In this document: positions 1 through 8,539 of the stretch, in pieces
How positions within the stretch are numbered: the first letter of the stretch is position 1
Layout: every line of letters starts with the position of its first letter
DNA from: an uncultured Christensenella sp.
GTDB taxonomy: Bacteria; Bacillota; Clostridia; Christensenellales; Borkfalkiaceae
DNA length: 64,000 nt
Direction of reading: 5' to 3'
Assembly: GCA_910578065.1 (NCBI GenBank)
Contig: CAJTPB010000009.1
Location: 1-64,000, forward strand
Program-made: the position numbers and the translations under genes
Notes under the pieces: generated by a model
The model's input: the letters and a program-made list of their open reading frames with translations, nothing else
Databases searched by the model: none
Told to the model about the DNA's origin: nothing

Positions 1-46
1 TGTGCCGTTCTTCGTAGTTCTTATCTTTTTCCGCTCTCGGTTTCAT
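1..46 (-). CDS. Start of an unidentified gene, cut by the window edge
   Basis: A start codon at 46-44 is preceded on the minus strand by a clear GGAGG and opens a frame beginning MKPRAEKDKNYEER that runs off the left edge. Only about 15 residues are visible, all charged, so no family can be assigned. It lies downstream of the relaxase gene on the same strand, so it is probably another gene of the same mobile element. Confidence 0.45.
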   Translation of the reverse strand, partial: MKPRAEKDKNYEERH

Positions 47-157
47 AATACCCTCCGCAAATATATGTGTCGTATTGATACGCCTTTTTCTTATTATACG
101 CTTTTATGGGTATCTTGTCAACGGTTTAGATAGAGTAGTGGAACGACTTTGGATTTT

Positions 158-1354
158 TTACTTATTCCAGCCGTTCGATTTGGATTTGAACGGCGGCTTC
201 GGTGCGTTCTTGCGCTCGGTTGCCGTGCGCTTTGCTTCGTCCAACTTATCGGGTGCGTATTCGTTGATGAAAGAGACAAACTCTTTGTACTTTTCAAGTT
301 CGGGAATACGTCGCTCGGCTTTCTGCAATTCCGAAAAAAGGTTTTCACGGTCTTTGTCCGTGATTTTCTTTTCTTCTTCGAGCCGCTTATACTCGGTCAT
401 CAATCCTATAAGCATTTTCTTTAACTTGCTCGGCGAGAAAGGAAGTTCGCCGCTCTTCGCTTCCTTGAAAGCGTCTAAATGTTCCTGTAACGGTTTCATT
501 TCTTCCAACGCTTTATCTCTCGTTTCTACGGCGGCTTGCGCTTGTTCGATTACTTCTTCCGCGTGGACTTTCTCATCATTAAGAGCGGCAAGCTCGGCTT
601 CCTGTTGTGCTTTCTGCCATTGGTACTTGGTCGTATGCTTTTTGTTGCTTCCGACTTCGCCGCGATCCAAACCGTAGCGAATACCTATTTGCTCGTGAAA
701 GCTGTCTTGCATATTGCCGTAGGATAACTGTCCACCGCGTTCACTCCAAAAGTCCGAACTGCATAGCTTCAGCTGTTCCAACGGCACATACTCATAAACG
801 CTTTTGCCTCGCTCGTCTTTCTTTTGGATAGGCGAGCCTTTTTCGTTCCGCAATACTTTTCCGTCTGCGCCTTTCTCGTAGACTTTCTTCTTGGCGGTGT
901 CAACGATTGGTATGTAGTAGAGCTGTAAATGCGGCGTTTTTTCGTCCATATGGATTACGGCAGACAGTATGTTTTTGTCCGTTCCTTTATAGCCGATTTC
1001 CTGCAACGCGAACTCATAACAGCGGTTGAAAAATTCCATTACCGCATACGGCGTTCCTTCGCCTTTCTTCCAACCGAACCATTCAAAAAACTCCGTATCC
1101 GAAGTAATAATCATATCTTCAAAAGCAACTGACTTTTTCTTCTCGCGGAATGTTGCGTTTAGCTCTTGCATAGTCTTTTTCCATTGAGCGGTAAGACCGC
1201 CTTCCGACCTTTTGAAATACAGATTGAGCGGTGTGCGTTCGCTGTCTATATCTTCGTTGCGGTTATGCACTGAAGTTCTTTCCGCTTCGGCACCGATTTT
1301 GCCTAAACTGTTTTTATTAAATGGTTCTATTCTTACTACCTGACATCTTATAAT
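158..1354 (-). CDS. MobV/Pre-type plasmid mobilisation relaxase
   Basis: Relaxase of the Mob_Pre (MobV) family, which nicks oriT and pilots single-stranded DNA during mobilisation. Two family motifs are visible: HNR (motif I region) and HMDEKTPH (the HxDExxPH metal-binding motif). After roughly residue 230 the protein becomes a long charged coiled coil, as in other MobV proteins. The first standard start codon in frame is a GTG at 1270-1268, but it lies directly before motif I and would remove the conserved N-terminus. The frame stays open upstream for 28 codons (RCQVVRIEPF...), and a strong AGGAGG at 1361-1366 is positioned for an ATT (1354-1352) or ATA codon. I therefore place the start there, with a non-canonical initiator. 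The alternative is that the original ATG was lost and the gene is weakly expressed. Family call is secure; start is inference. Confidence 0.88.
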   Translation of the reverse strand: MIRCQVVRIEPFNKNSLGKIGAEAERTSVHNRNEDIDSERTPLNLYFKRSEGGLTAQWKKTMQELNATFREKKKSVAFEDMIITSDTEFFEWFGWKKGEGTPYAVMEFFNRCYEFALQEIGYKGTDKNILSAVIHMDEKTPHLQLYYIPIVDTAKKKVYEKGADGKVLRNEKGSPIQKKDERGKSVYEYVPLEQLKLCSSDFWSERGGQLSYGNMQDSFHEQIGIRYGLDRGEVGSNKKHTTKYQWQKAQQEAELAALNDEKVHAEEVIEQAQAAVETRDKALEEMKPLQEHLDAFKEAKSGELPFSPSKLKKMLIGLMTEYKRLEEEKKITDKDRENLFSELQKAERRIPELEKYKEFVSFINEYAPDKLDEAKRTATERKNAPKPPFKSKSNGWNK

Positions 1355-1360
1355 TTCTTT

Positions 1361-1366
1361 CCTCCT
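1361..1366 (-). promoter_or_regulatory. Ribosome binding site that decides the relaxase start
   Basis: Minus-strand AGGAGG lies six nucleotides before ATT and nine before ATA in the relaxase frame, and far from the GTG 29 codons into that reading. It is the main reason for extending the gene upstream. Confidence 0.6.
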
Positions 1367-1392
1367 TAATAATTGCCCCCTGCAAGGGCGAA

Positions 1393-1440
1393 CTTGGCTA
1401 CTTGTAGCCTAGTGAGATATGGATATACTCCGCATATCCC
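1393..1440. other. Candidate oriT for the MobV relaxase
   Basis: Two small inverted repeats lie just upstream of the relaxase: GGCTAC/GTAGCC (1396-1401/1404-1409) and GGATAT/ATATCC (1421-1426/1434-1439). Between them is TAGTGAG, which resembles the TAGTGTG around the MobV nick site of pMV158. The match is on the plus strand. Location and hairpins are seen; the nick assignment is inference from the family. Confidence 0.35.
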
Positions 1441-1511
1441 GTTTTGTCCGTTCGAGAGGCGCTGTTTGATTTTGCCGTGTCTTGTGATTTTGCTTCGCGT
1501 TTGCTTGCCAT
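1398..1511 (-). CDS. Small 37-residue ORF upstream of the relaxase
   Basis: Minus-strand ORF beginning MASKREAKSQDTAKS and ending in HISLGYK, directly upstream of the relaxase in the same direction. It overlaps the candidate oriT hairpins. It has no strong ribosome-binding site, and its composition (many Lys, Ser, Ala) could be a DNA-binding accessory tail or chance. I do not recognise a family. Confidence 0.25.
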   Translation of the reverse strand: MASKREAKSQDTAKSNSASRTDKTGYAEYIHISLGYK

Positions 1512-1901
1512 ATTAAGGCGGTCTGATTTGAGAAACAAATTTGCTTGCTTGCAAAGGCAAATTTGCGCCGAAAACAAAAAGCGTGTAGTTTTTTAGCTTG
1601 CTATAAAACCGTGCGCAAAGCGCACGCCCACGCGGTTTACTGTGTGGGAATATGCTTTTTATTGTCATAGTTTTACCTCCGAATTATGATTATTTATATC
1701 TTCATCCACGCAAGAAAGAGTGGAATAGATACCGTAAAAAAGACGCGAAAAAAGCCGCTGATAACTTCTTGTATCACCGACTTCTAACCGTGTTTAGTAA
1801 CATAATGTACTCTATGATGGTTGGTCATTCTATTAAGTTAGAGAATTGATTTTAGTGCCGTTTTCCGAAAAAATCGTACACTTATAAAAGCCTATCACGG
1901 C
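1512..1901. other. Intergenic stretch with no convincing gene
   Basis: AT-rich sequence between the relaxase region and the zinc-ribbon-like remnant. It contains a 65-codon plus-strand frame (1652-1849) with no ribosome-binding site or recognisable motif. It also has short repeated runs such as caaatttgc/gcaaatttg near 1538-1565, which may be relaxosome or regulatory sites. Confidence 0.3.
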
Positions 1902-2018
1902 TTACGAATTTTGCGTAACAAAACAAAACTTACGCCCTTTCCGTAAGCTAAGGCACGGGCGGCTATACTGCCCAAACCTTCCGCGCTCTATGAGCATTTG
2001 CCCACCGCAGAGTTGGCA
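1902..2018 (-). pseudogene. Possible remnant of a topoisomerase-type zinc ribbon
   Basis: Minus-strand frame reading CQLCGG...RGRFGQY...C and then running to a stop. The pattern C-x2-C-G-G followed by G-R-F-G-x-Y and a further Cys resembles the C-terminal zinc ribbon of type IA topoisomerases, which are common on clostridial mobile elements. There is no start codon with a ribosome-binding site and the last Cys spacing is off. It could be a decayed topoisomerase tail or a coincidence. Confidence 0.22.
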
Positions 2019-2056
2019 AAAAGTCGAGATTCCGAAAGGAGTCCCGACTTTTTGTT
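2019..2056. terminator. Bidirectional intrinsic terminator
   Basis: Stem AAAAAGTCGAGA/TCCCGACTTTTT with a GAAA-type loop and T-runs on both sides. It separates the relaxase region from the Sel1 gene. Confidence 0.7.
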
Positions 2057-2239
2057 TTCATTGATTTTTAATTTCAAAACCTTTCCTTGTGTGAATAGTG
2101 CCGCTCTAGTGTTATTTTAGTCCATAACTATGTGCCACCGCTGTATTGCGGCTTTATTTGATATTTGCGAATAGAACAGTAGTGTCCGGAATATAAAAGG
2201 GAACAGGGAGAAATATGCGCTATATTCCTTTAATTCGGC

Positions 2240-3424
2240 TTACATATATCTTTTGAATTTTCTTTTTTTCAATTTCTTTATTGCATCTTCATTGCCTTCC
2301 GTGGCGGCGGCTTTATAGTATTTCACGGCTTCGTCAAGATCTTCTTCGACACCAATACCGTTTTCGTAAAATTCGCCGAGCGAATACATTGCGTCGTCGT
2401 TGCCTTGTTTTGCGGCACGAGTCAGATATTCGATAGCCTTGTCGGCATCTTCTTCAACGCCGTCGCCGCAACCGTAACAAACGCCTATTCTGAATTGGCA
2501 TCTGTCGCAGCCCGCGTTTGCTCCGGCGAGAAAATATTTCGCGGCTTCCTCGTCGCTTTGTTTAACGCCGTAGCCGTAAGAGTAGCAGATGCCGAGATTA
2601 TAAAGCGCGTCCGTACTGCCGAGTTGGGCGCCCGCACGATACATCATAATTGCCGCATTCATATTCTCTTCTACGCCTTCGCCGTACTGATAGCAATAAC
2701 CCATATTGGTGAAAGCCTGAAAATATTTTTGTTCCATAGACGCCTGATACCACTTAACGGCTTCTTGAAGATTGCGCTCCACACCGTCGCCGTACTGATA
2801 GCAATAGCCGACGTAACACATGGCTTTGCCGTGATTTTTTTCGGCGGCTTTTTTATACCAGTTGAACGATTCTTTAGCGTCGCGGCTGACGCCGTAACCG
2901 TTTTCGTAAAAAATACCAATCTCGAACAAAGCGTCGGCATTCCCTTGTTCGGCGGACAGCTTCATCCATTTGAGAGCTTCCGAGAAATCTCGCTTTACGG
3001 CAATTCCATCCTTATAGCAATTACCTACGTTCAGTTGCCCGATATCATTGCCTTGGTCTGCCGATTTTTTATACCACTCGAAGGCGGCATTTTCGTCTTT
3101 TTCAACGCCTATCCCGTTTTCGTAAAAAGTACCAATATTATTTTGCGCGGAAGCATAATTCTTTTTTGCGGCGGATAGGGTATGCTTGAATGCTTCCGTT
3201 TTATCTTCGTCAACTCCGCGCCCGTAAAGATAGCACAAGCCCAAATTGAACTCGGCTTCAGCATTGCCTTGCTTTGCCGCGCTTTTAAGCAGTCCGACGC
3301 CTTCGTCTGCGTTTTCGTCTATCTCCGTACCATCGTAATCGATACGCAATAAGATTTTACCTAACGCACACTGTGCTTCCACGTTGCCGTTTTTGGCGCC
3401 GATTTTTAATTTTTCGATATCCAT
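2240..3424 (-). CDS. Sel1-like repeat protein
   Basis: 394 residues made almost entirely of about ten Sel1-like repeats of about 36 residues. Nine carry the Y-x-x-G-x-G-V hallmark (YLYGRGV, YENGIGV, YQYGDGV and variants) followed by an A-x-x-W/Y-Y-x-x-A-A-x-x-G helix. There is no signal peptide, membrane segment or enzyme domain, so it is a cytoplasmic alpha-solenoid that probably acts as a protein-binding scaffold. The start at 3424 has GGAGT upstream. It is transcribed in the same direction as, and away from, the XRE regulator. A Sel1/TPR-like helical region also seems present in the N-terminus of the protein at 4249, so a shared role is possible. The partner is unknown. Confidence 0.85.
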   Translation of the reverse strand: MDIEKLKIGAKNGNVEAQCALGKILLRIDYDGTEIDENADEGVGLLKSAAKQGNAEAEFNLGLCYLYGRGVDEDKTEAFKHTLSAAKKNYASAQNNIGTFYENGIGVEKDENAAFEWYKKSADQGNDIGQLNVGNCYKDGIAVKRDFSEALKWMKLSAEQGNADALFEIGIFYENGYGVSRDAKESFNWYKKAAEKNHGKAMCYVGYCYQYGDGVERNLQEAVKWYQASMEQKYFQAFTNMGYCYQYGEGVEENMNAAIMMYRAGAQLGSTDALYNLGICYSYGYGVKQSDEEAAKYFLAGANAGCDRCQFRIGVCYGCGDGVEEDADKAIEYLTRAAKQGNDDAMYSLGEFYENGIGVEEDLDEAVKYYKAAATEGNEDAIKKLKKRKFKRYM

Positions 3425-3509
3425 TTTTGACTCCTTACTAATTATTTATTCTAAATTATAGCACTGAGAATAATAAAAAGCAAATAACTTCACACCCGAT
3501 TAATAATGT

Positions 3510-3974
3510 CTATTTTGATTTGACGTGAACGTTCAGGCGGTAAATTATTATACTCTCGACTGTTCGATACACACAATAAACCGCCCAGATAATCCAGGTA
3601 TATTGCCATTTCAAAGTTATAAGACTAATCGTCATGTATAACGCGGCCACAACGACAGCGATAACCCAGTTCATAATTTTTCTGTGTTTCGCTATTACCG
3701 AATCGCTTTTTGTCAGCGCGGATTTGATATTTTGTTCCGAAATATCTTTATAGTTTCCGTCGCTTATCCTTTCGCCGTTCAATATTTCGTTTATGCTTAC
3801 ACCGAAATTGTCGCCAAGAGTTTGAAGCATTTCGACGGGCGGTAGATAGTTGCCGGTTTCCCAGCGCGATATGGTTTTATTCGTGACTCCGATTTGCGCA
3901 CCGAGTTCATCCTGCGTCAGATTTTTTTCTTTTCGCAACTCAGCTAAAAACGAGCCGATTTTTTGCATATCCAT
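3510..3974 (-). CDS. XRE-family regulator with two membrane segments
   Basis: 154 residues. Residues 1-65 are a classic Cro/C1-type helix-turn-helix (LTQDELGAQIGVTNKTISRWETG). After a short linker there are two hydrophobic segments at about 100-120 and 125-145, so the DNA-binding domain is probably tethered to the membrane. Such XRE-plus-TM proteins are common in Firmicutes accessory regions and often sense an envelope signal through a neighbouring protein. Start chosen at the first of two near Met codons because AAGGAGC lies eight bases upstream. A TATAAT-like box lies about 45 bases upstream. Confidence 0.85.
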   Translation of the reverse strand: MDMQKIGSFLAELRKEKNLTQDELGAQIGVTNKTISRWETGNYLPPVEMLQTLGDNFGVSINEILNGERISDGNYKDISEQNIKSALTKSDSVIAKHRKIMNWVIAVVVAALYMTISLITLKWQYTWIIWAVYCVYRTVESIIIYRLNVHVKSK

Positions 3975-4248
3975 AGACGTTGCTCCTTATTTATGATATT
4001 TTAATTATACCATAAAATCATCAGAAACGATTACCCATAAACAGCGAATTTGCAAGTAGTAAAGGACAAATTTTAAGATTTGACGAATAATGTTTTTCGC
4101 TTACCGTGCAGAGCCATAAGAGTATCTGTTTTTGTTCCTATAATTCTTGCAATGCGATAAATAAAGTGTTATAATTTATACGGTATCATACGAACCAAAA
4201 ATACGGTTGCATCAGCAACAGATTTACGCAAATAAGAGATAAAAGCGA
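3975..4248. promoter_or_regulatory. Divergent promoter region
   Basis: About 270 AT-rich bases between the XRE regulator (leftward) and the zinc-ribbon gene (rightward). A TATAAT-type box for the regulator lies near 4014 on the minus strand and a TATAAT near 4150-4180 for the rightward genes. The XRE protein is the obvious candidate to bind here. Confidence 0.4.
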
Positions 4249-5874
4249 ATGATTGAAAAGCAAAATAAACAGGCGGTGGCTTTTGCAAGAAAAGTTACCG
4301 GAAAATATTTGAAAGCGATAAAATGCGACACGGAGCGTGACAGGGAAGTTTATTGCAAGTCTTCGACCGATTACTTTAATGCGTCGGAAGAAGAACTGAT
4401 GACACTTTTGCTTAACGGCGACGATAACGCTTGTGCGCATTATGTTTTATGTCGCTTGCGGAATAATGCGATTACGGACAGTGATTTGACGTATCTTGAC
4501 AATGCGTTGGATAACATAAACTGCGATTGTGCGCTTATCGGGTGTTTTCTTTACGGCGATAAAAAAAGTCCGTATTATGACGAGAAAAAAGCCTATTATT
4601 GCTATGCAATCACGGAGCAGTACGGCTTTGCAAAAGCGCACCGAATATTGAAAAATTATGGTAAACGCGCAAAACTGATTGACGAAACCGATGACTTGGT
4701 TTTGTTTAATAAGCTAAAAATGTGGGTATCACAACTTAAACACAAATATTCCGCATTCAGCGTGGACGTTGTTCCTGCGGGATGCTTTGACGTCGTCGAT
4801 TACAAAAACGCTTATTTTGTTACCGTGCGTTTGGAGCAGACCAACGACTATCAGACAGATAAGGAAATCGTTTATTGCGCGTTTGTGCGCGGCAGAGATA
4901 ACGGCGCATATTTCGACAGATTGACCGATAAATTAATTGAAGCGTTTGAGATTATTGCGGAAAAGACCAATATACCGCAGGGCGAAATTTATGTTAAAGG
5001 AGAGCGCAAATACAATTACGGTGATGCAAAGCCGATGGTCAAAGCAAAGAGCGATTCCGTCGATATACTTTCCGGCGCGGAAATAAAAATTAAAATTTCG
5101 GACGGCGAGCGGCTGGAAAGCAATATTTGTCCCGCTTGCGGCGGTACGCTAGGTGAAGACGGAGTATGCCTGTCTTGCGGCAATATCCGCGGCAAAGCAG
5201 ACGGAATAGAAATTCGGCGTGCAAACGAACTCGAAGCTCTTATATGCACGCAATGCGGCAGCCCCATTGTGCTTGACGAAAACGGAAAGACCGCGTATTG
5301 CTCGGCGTGCGGGACGACTTTCATCGTAAAAGGTAACGCGCTTGATTGTAGCGTGGGAGGCATAAACTACGAAAATATCCGCGCTGATATGCCGCAGGGA
5401 TGCGAACTGCCCGACGTAAAGTTCGTGCGGGCGCGTATAGCGGACGGTAAAATCACCGCCGTAATGCCCGAAAGTTTTGAAGTGATGTCGGACGAATTGC
5501 GCCGTATAAAGTATCCCGCAAATGCGCCGCGTTACATATATACTACGCCCGACGCAACGGTGAATCTGAACGTGAATTTCGGCGGTTCGCTTAATAGCAA
5601 AGACGTTGCGGCTTTCGGTAAGCAAATGCTCGCTATGTTGAAAAACTCGCTCTCTTCGGCAAAATTCGGGGAAGCGAAAATCATCGCGTCAAGCGGCAAT
5701 ATTTTCTTTGTCGATTTTATTTCCGATGCCATTGACCAGCCTATATATAACGCAATGTTTTTCTTCTCGTTGGACGGGAAACAAGGTATCGGCAGTTGGA
5801 ACTGTCTCGGTAAAGACAGATGGTATTGGGCGCCGATTTTCGAACACGCAATAAAAACTATGGAGTTTAACTAA
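4249..5874 (+). CDS. Zinc-ribbon protein of unknown function, partner of the SPFH protein
   Basis: 541 residues. The N-terminal about 130 residues are helical and resemble Sel1/TPR-type repeats. The middle carries two zinc ribbons: CPACGG...CLSCGN near residue 290 and CTQCGS...CSACGT near 335. The C-terminal about 140 residues (MPESFEVMSDE..., ending WAPIFEHAIKTME) look like a compact alpha/beta domain of the PsbP/Mog1 kind; this last point is a weak impression. There is no signal peptide or membrane segment. It ends 17 bases before the SPFH gene, so the two form an operon. In Bacillus, zinc-ribbon proteins such as YdjG sit next to an SPFH/zinc-ribbon protein (YdjI) and PspA, so an envelope-stress role is a plausible analogy, not shown here. 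Confidence 0.7.
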   Translation: MIEKQNKQAVAFARKVTGKYLKAIKCDTERDREVYCKSSTDYFNASEEELMTLLLNGDDNACAHYVLCRLRNNAITDSDLTYLDNALDNINCDCALIGCFLYGDKKSPYYDEKKAYYCYAITEQYGFAKAHRILKNYGKRAKLIDETDDLVLFNKLKMWVSQLKHKYSAFSVDVVPAGCFDVVDYKNAYFVTVRLEQTNDYQTDKEIVYCAFVRGRDNGAYFDRLTDKLIEAFEIIAEKTNIPQGEIYVKGERKYNYGDAKPMVKAKSDSVDILSGAEIKIKISDGERLESNICPACGGTLGEDGVCLSCGNIRGKADGIEIRRANELEALICTQCGSPIVLDENGKTAYCSACGTTFIVKGNALDCSVGGINYENIRADMPQGCELPDVKFVRARIADGKITAVMPESFEVMSDELRRIKYPANAPRYIYTTPDATVNLNVNFGGSLNSKDVAAFGKQMLAMLKNSLSSAKFGEAKIIASSGNIFFVDFISDAIDQPIYNAMFFFSLDGKQGIGSWNCLGKDRWYWAPIFEHAIKTMEFN

Positions 5875-5891
5875 TAAAAGGAAATTCAAAT

Positions 5892-6878
5892 ATGAGAATG
5901 CTTAAAATAATAGAGCTGCACGCATTTGACGATGAAACGTTGGTGCAAAAGTTCGATATGAAAGACAACGTAATAAAAAAAGGGTCTTCGCTTACCGTGC
6001 GCGAAAGTCAAGTGGCTGTATTTTGCGACAAAGGTAAAACGGCGGATGTCTTCGGGGCGGGAACGTATAAACTCAACACCGACAGTTTGCCTGTTATAAG
6101 TAAGTTACTTGCCTGGAAATACGGATTTGAAACACCGTTCAAATCCGAGATTTATTTTGTTAACGTAAAGGAGATTACGGGAATACGGTGGGGAACGTCG
6201 AATCCCGTTCCCGTACAAACAGAATACGGAATTATAAGAATCAGAGGAAACGGAGCATATTCGTTCAAAATTACAGTTCCCGAATTGTTTCTTACGTCGG
6301 TCGCGGGTATGGCGGAATGCTACGAGACGAACAAGTTGAATAAAGCATTGCGGACTTTGCTGGTGGGAAGCATTTCGTCTGCGTTTGCGACTTGTAACGT
6401 AAGCCTTTCGGATATGACGTCCAAATATACCGAATTGAGTGAGGAGGTGAAAAAATCCGTTGCGGCACGTTGCGGCGAACTCGGCGTCACACTGACCGCA
6501 TTCGACATAGAGAATCTTTCCGTTCCGCCCGAGGTGGAAAAAGCCGTAGACGAAAACGCAAGACTTGGGCTTATGCGAAATAATGTTGACGTGTATGCTA
6601 AAATAGCGCAGGCAGACGCCTTAAAAGCGGCGGCAGGAAACGGGACAGCGGGGACGATTTTGGGCGTTGGCGTCGGTAATGTGCTTGGCAAAGAATTGAT
6701 TTCGTCAAATACCGTGTCGCCGTCGGATATTTGCTCCGTATGCCGAAAACCTATTCAACCCGATAGCAAATTCTGCTCCGGATGCGGTAATCCCATTCAC
6801 CAATTTTGCTCTAAGTGCGGAAAGCCGATTGTCGCAGGTGCAAACTTTTGTCCCGAATGCGGGCAAAAGCTAAATTGA
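5892..6878 (+). CDS. SPFH-domain protein with C-terminal double zinc ribbon
   Basis: 328 residues. Residues about 20-225 match the SPFH (stomatin/prohibitin/flotillin-like) domain of the YdjI / virion-core-like family, ending in the typical EVEKAVDENARLGLM helix. A Gly/Ala-rich linker (AAAGNGTAGTILGVGVG) leads to two zinc ribbons (CSVCRKP...CSGCGNP and CSKCGKP...CPECGQK). AAAGGA is well placed before the ATG. Proteins of this type assemble at membranes and are linked to envelope stress in Bacillus. The zinc ribbons match those of the upstream partner, which suggests physical interaction. The pair is followed by a strong terminator. Confidence 0.85.
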   Translation: MRMLKIIELHAFDDETLVQKFDMKDNVIKKGSSLTVRESQVAVFCDKGKTADVFGAGTYKLNTDSLPVISKLLAWKYGFETPFKSEIYFVNVKEITGIRWGTSNPVPVQTEYGIIRIRGNGAYSFKITVPELFLTSVAGMAECYETNKLNKALRTLLVGSISSAFATCNVSLSDMTSKYTELSEEVKKSVAARCGELGVTLTAFDIENLSVPPEVEKAVDENARLGLMRNNVDVYAKIAQADALKAAAGNGTAGTILGVGVGNVLGKELISSNTVSPSDICSVCRKPIQPDSKFCSGCGNPIHQFCSKCGKPIVAGANFCPECGQKLN

Positions 6879-6934
6879 TGATTTGGTATTATAAGCTATG
6901 TAATGGCTGTAAGATAAACAGTAATTTAGCGTAG

Positions 6935-6964
6935 AAAGCCGAGAGCAAATCTCGGCTTTTTTGT
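6935..6964 (+). terminator. Intrinsic terminator after the SPFH operon
   Basis: AAAGCCGAGA, loop GCAAA, TCTCGGCTTT, then a T-run. It also lies at the end of the leftward radical SAM gene, so it may act in both directions. Confidence 0.85.
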
Positions 6965-7848
6965 TAAAGATGTTTCAAGTTTTTTCTGTATCGATTCAAT
7001 TCGCTTTCGCCGTAGCGGTTGATCACTTCGTCGATTACTGAAATGAGTTCCACTCTGTCAGAGGGAAGATTGCCATGCAGTTGTACGGCATTAGATGCAC
7101 CCAAAGCGGCAAAGTGTGTTTTTATAGTCAAACCGTTTATAAGCATTTTCAGCTCGTTGTATTTTTCCGTTTCGCTTTCTTCAACCCAATTTCCGTTTTG
7201 TATTTCGGTATATAATTCCGAAGCGGGGTAAACGGTAAGCATAGACGCGCCGATGATTTTAGGATTGAGATCATTAAATACTTTTAGCGTATTCTCGACG
7301 CCTTGGTTGCTTTTACCTTTACCGCAAATGCCCGTGAGATAGAAAAAGTTATATTCTATTCCTGCTTTGTCGAGCTTAAGGCATTGTTCCAAAATGTCGG
7401 CAGACGTATAGCCTTTGTGCATAAAGGTCAATGCTTCGTCATCGCCCGTTTCTACACCGATAGTAATGCCGTTATAACCGCAACTACGCAGTTGCCTTAA
7501 TTCCTCTATGCTTTTAGGGGTAATATCGGTTATTCGAGCAAAACAGCCGATAGTTTTCAGTCGATTAAGATACTGTTTTGCCGTATATGAAATATTCCGT
7601 AGCTTTTCAGAAGAAAGTACAAAAGGATTTGCACCGACTAAAAATACTCTCGTTACATCGGGGGTATAATGATATAATTCTTTTATATCTTCTTCGATTT
7701 CGTCCATAGGAGACATACGGAACTTGAATGGAACATCGTCGTATAAAGTGCAGAACTTGCACTTATGATGTGTGCAACCTGCCGTAACTTGTAATAGAGC
7801 CGACCACGCTTCGTAAGGCGGACGCCAAACCGTACCTGTATAGTGCAT
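6964..7848 (-). CDS. Radical SAM protein
   Basis: 294 residues with the radical SAM cluster motif C-x3-C-x2-C as CTHHKCKFC near residue 30, and downstream elements of the Elp3/B12-like fold (GANPF, GVETGDDEAL, YFLTGI). Members bind a 4Fe-4S cluster and cleave S-adenosylmethionine. The substrate cannot be read from the sequence. There is no extra auxiliary-cluster Cys set, so it is probably a small stand-alone enzyme. Start at 7848 is supported by AAAGGACGG upstream. The divergently transcribed HxlR gene is a likely regulator. Confidence 0.85.
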   Translation of the reverse strand: MHYTGTVWRPPYEAWSALLQVTAGCTHHKCKFCTLYDDVPFKFRMSPMDEIEEDIKELYHYTPDVTRVFLVGANPFVLSSEKLRNISYTAKQYLNRLKTIGCFARITDITPKSIEELRQLRSCGYNGITIGVETGDDEALTFMHKGYTSADILEQCLKLDKAGIEYNFFYLTGICGKGKSNQGVENTLKVFNDLNPKIIGASMLTVYPASELYTEIQNGNWVEESETEKYNELKMLINGLTIKTHFAALGASNAVQLHGNLPSDRVELISVIDEVINRYGESELNRYRKNLKHL

Positions 7849-7998
7849 AATAAAAACCGTCCTTTGTTTTTCTTCTATTATAAATCCTAATAGTATTACA
7901 ATTCAAGTACTGTCTTTATTTAGTAGTAGTATCAAAAAAGATACTATGACGATTGACTTAACTTTGAAAATTCGTTATAATAAATATCGAGGTTCATT

Positions 7999-8394
7999 AT
8001 GACAGACAACAAATTCAGAAAAAGAGAAGTTATGGCACGTTGTGTACCGATGAGTACATTGCAATCCGTTTTAAGCGGCAAATGGAAGTTCCTTATTTTG
8101 TGGTATATAGCTGTTGGTAAGGTGCAACGATTTGGCGAACTATTGAGAAGAATTGACGGAATCACGCAATCTACTCTTACGAAGCAGTTGCGAGAGTTGG
8201 AAGACGACGGTTTTATACACCGTGAAATTTATAAAGAAGTGCCGCCGAAAGTAGAATATTCTTTGACTGAGATTGGAAAAAGTTTTGTTCCCATCTTAAC
8301 GCAAATGATGATTTGGAGTCAAACACATTTGTGTGCGCGCGATTATGTAAGCCCCTATACAGAAGAACAAATCAAAGAACTGCTTAATCAGTAA
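7999..8394 (+). CDS. HxlR-family transcriptional regulator
   Basis: 131 residues covering one winged helix-turn-helix of the HxlR type: SGKWKFLILWYI, then RFGELLRRIDGITQSTLTKQ as recognition helix, then a wing ending in EYSLTEIG. The conserved Cys near residue 16 (ARCVPMST) that senses electrophiles in HypR-like members is present, so redox or aldehyde sensing is possible. Start supported by GAGG and a TATAAT upstream. It is divergent from the radical SAM gene across 150 bases and probably controls it and itself. Confidence 0.9.
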   Translation: MTDNKFRKREVMARCVPMSTLQSVLSGKWKFLILWYIAVGKVQRFGELLRRIDGITQSTLTKQLRELEDDGFIHREIYKEVPPKVEYSLTEIGKSFVPILTQMMIWSQTHLCARDYVSPYTEEQIKELLNQ

Positions 8395-8402
8395 CTATAC
8401 AT

Positions 8403-8440
8403 AAAAATGCTCTTGAACTATTTGTCCAAGAGCATTTTGT
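8403..8440 (+). terminator. Intrinsic terminator after the HxlR gene
   Basis: AAAATGCTCTTG/CAAGAGCATTTT, a perfect 12-bp stem. Confidence 0.85.
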
Positions 8441-8539
8441 CTCGCTTGAAAGTGCAACTCTTATAAAATTTTTGTTTTTTAATCCCTATGGGAATTGCGC
8501 TTTAGGGCGAACGGTTTTTTTCTTTTCCCCCGTTATACC

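Noticed and set aside
1652..1849. 65-codon plus-strand frame beside the relaxase
   Set aside because: No ribosome-binding site, no recognisable motif, unusual composition and a position within the relaxase upstream region; more likely chance.
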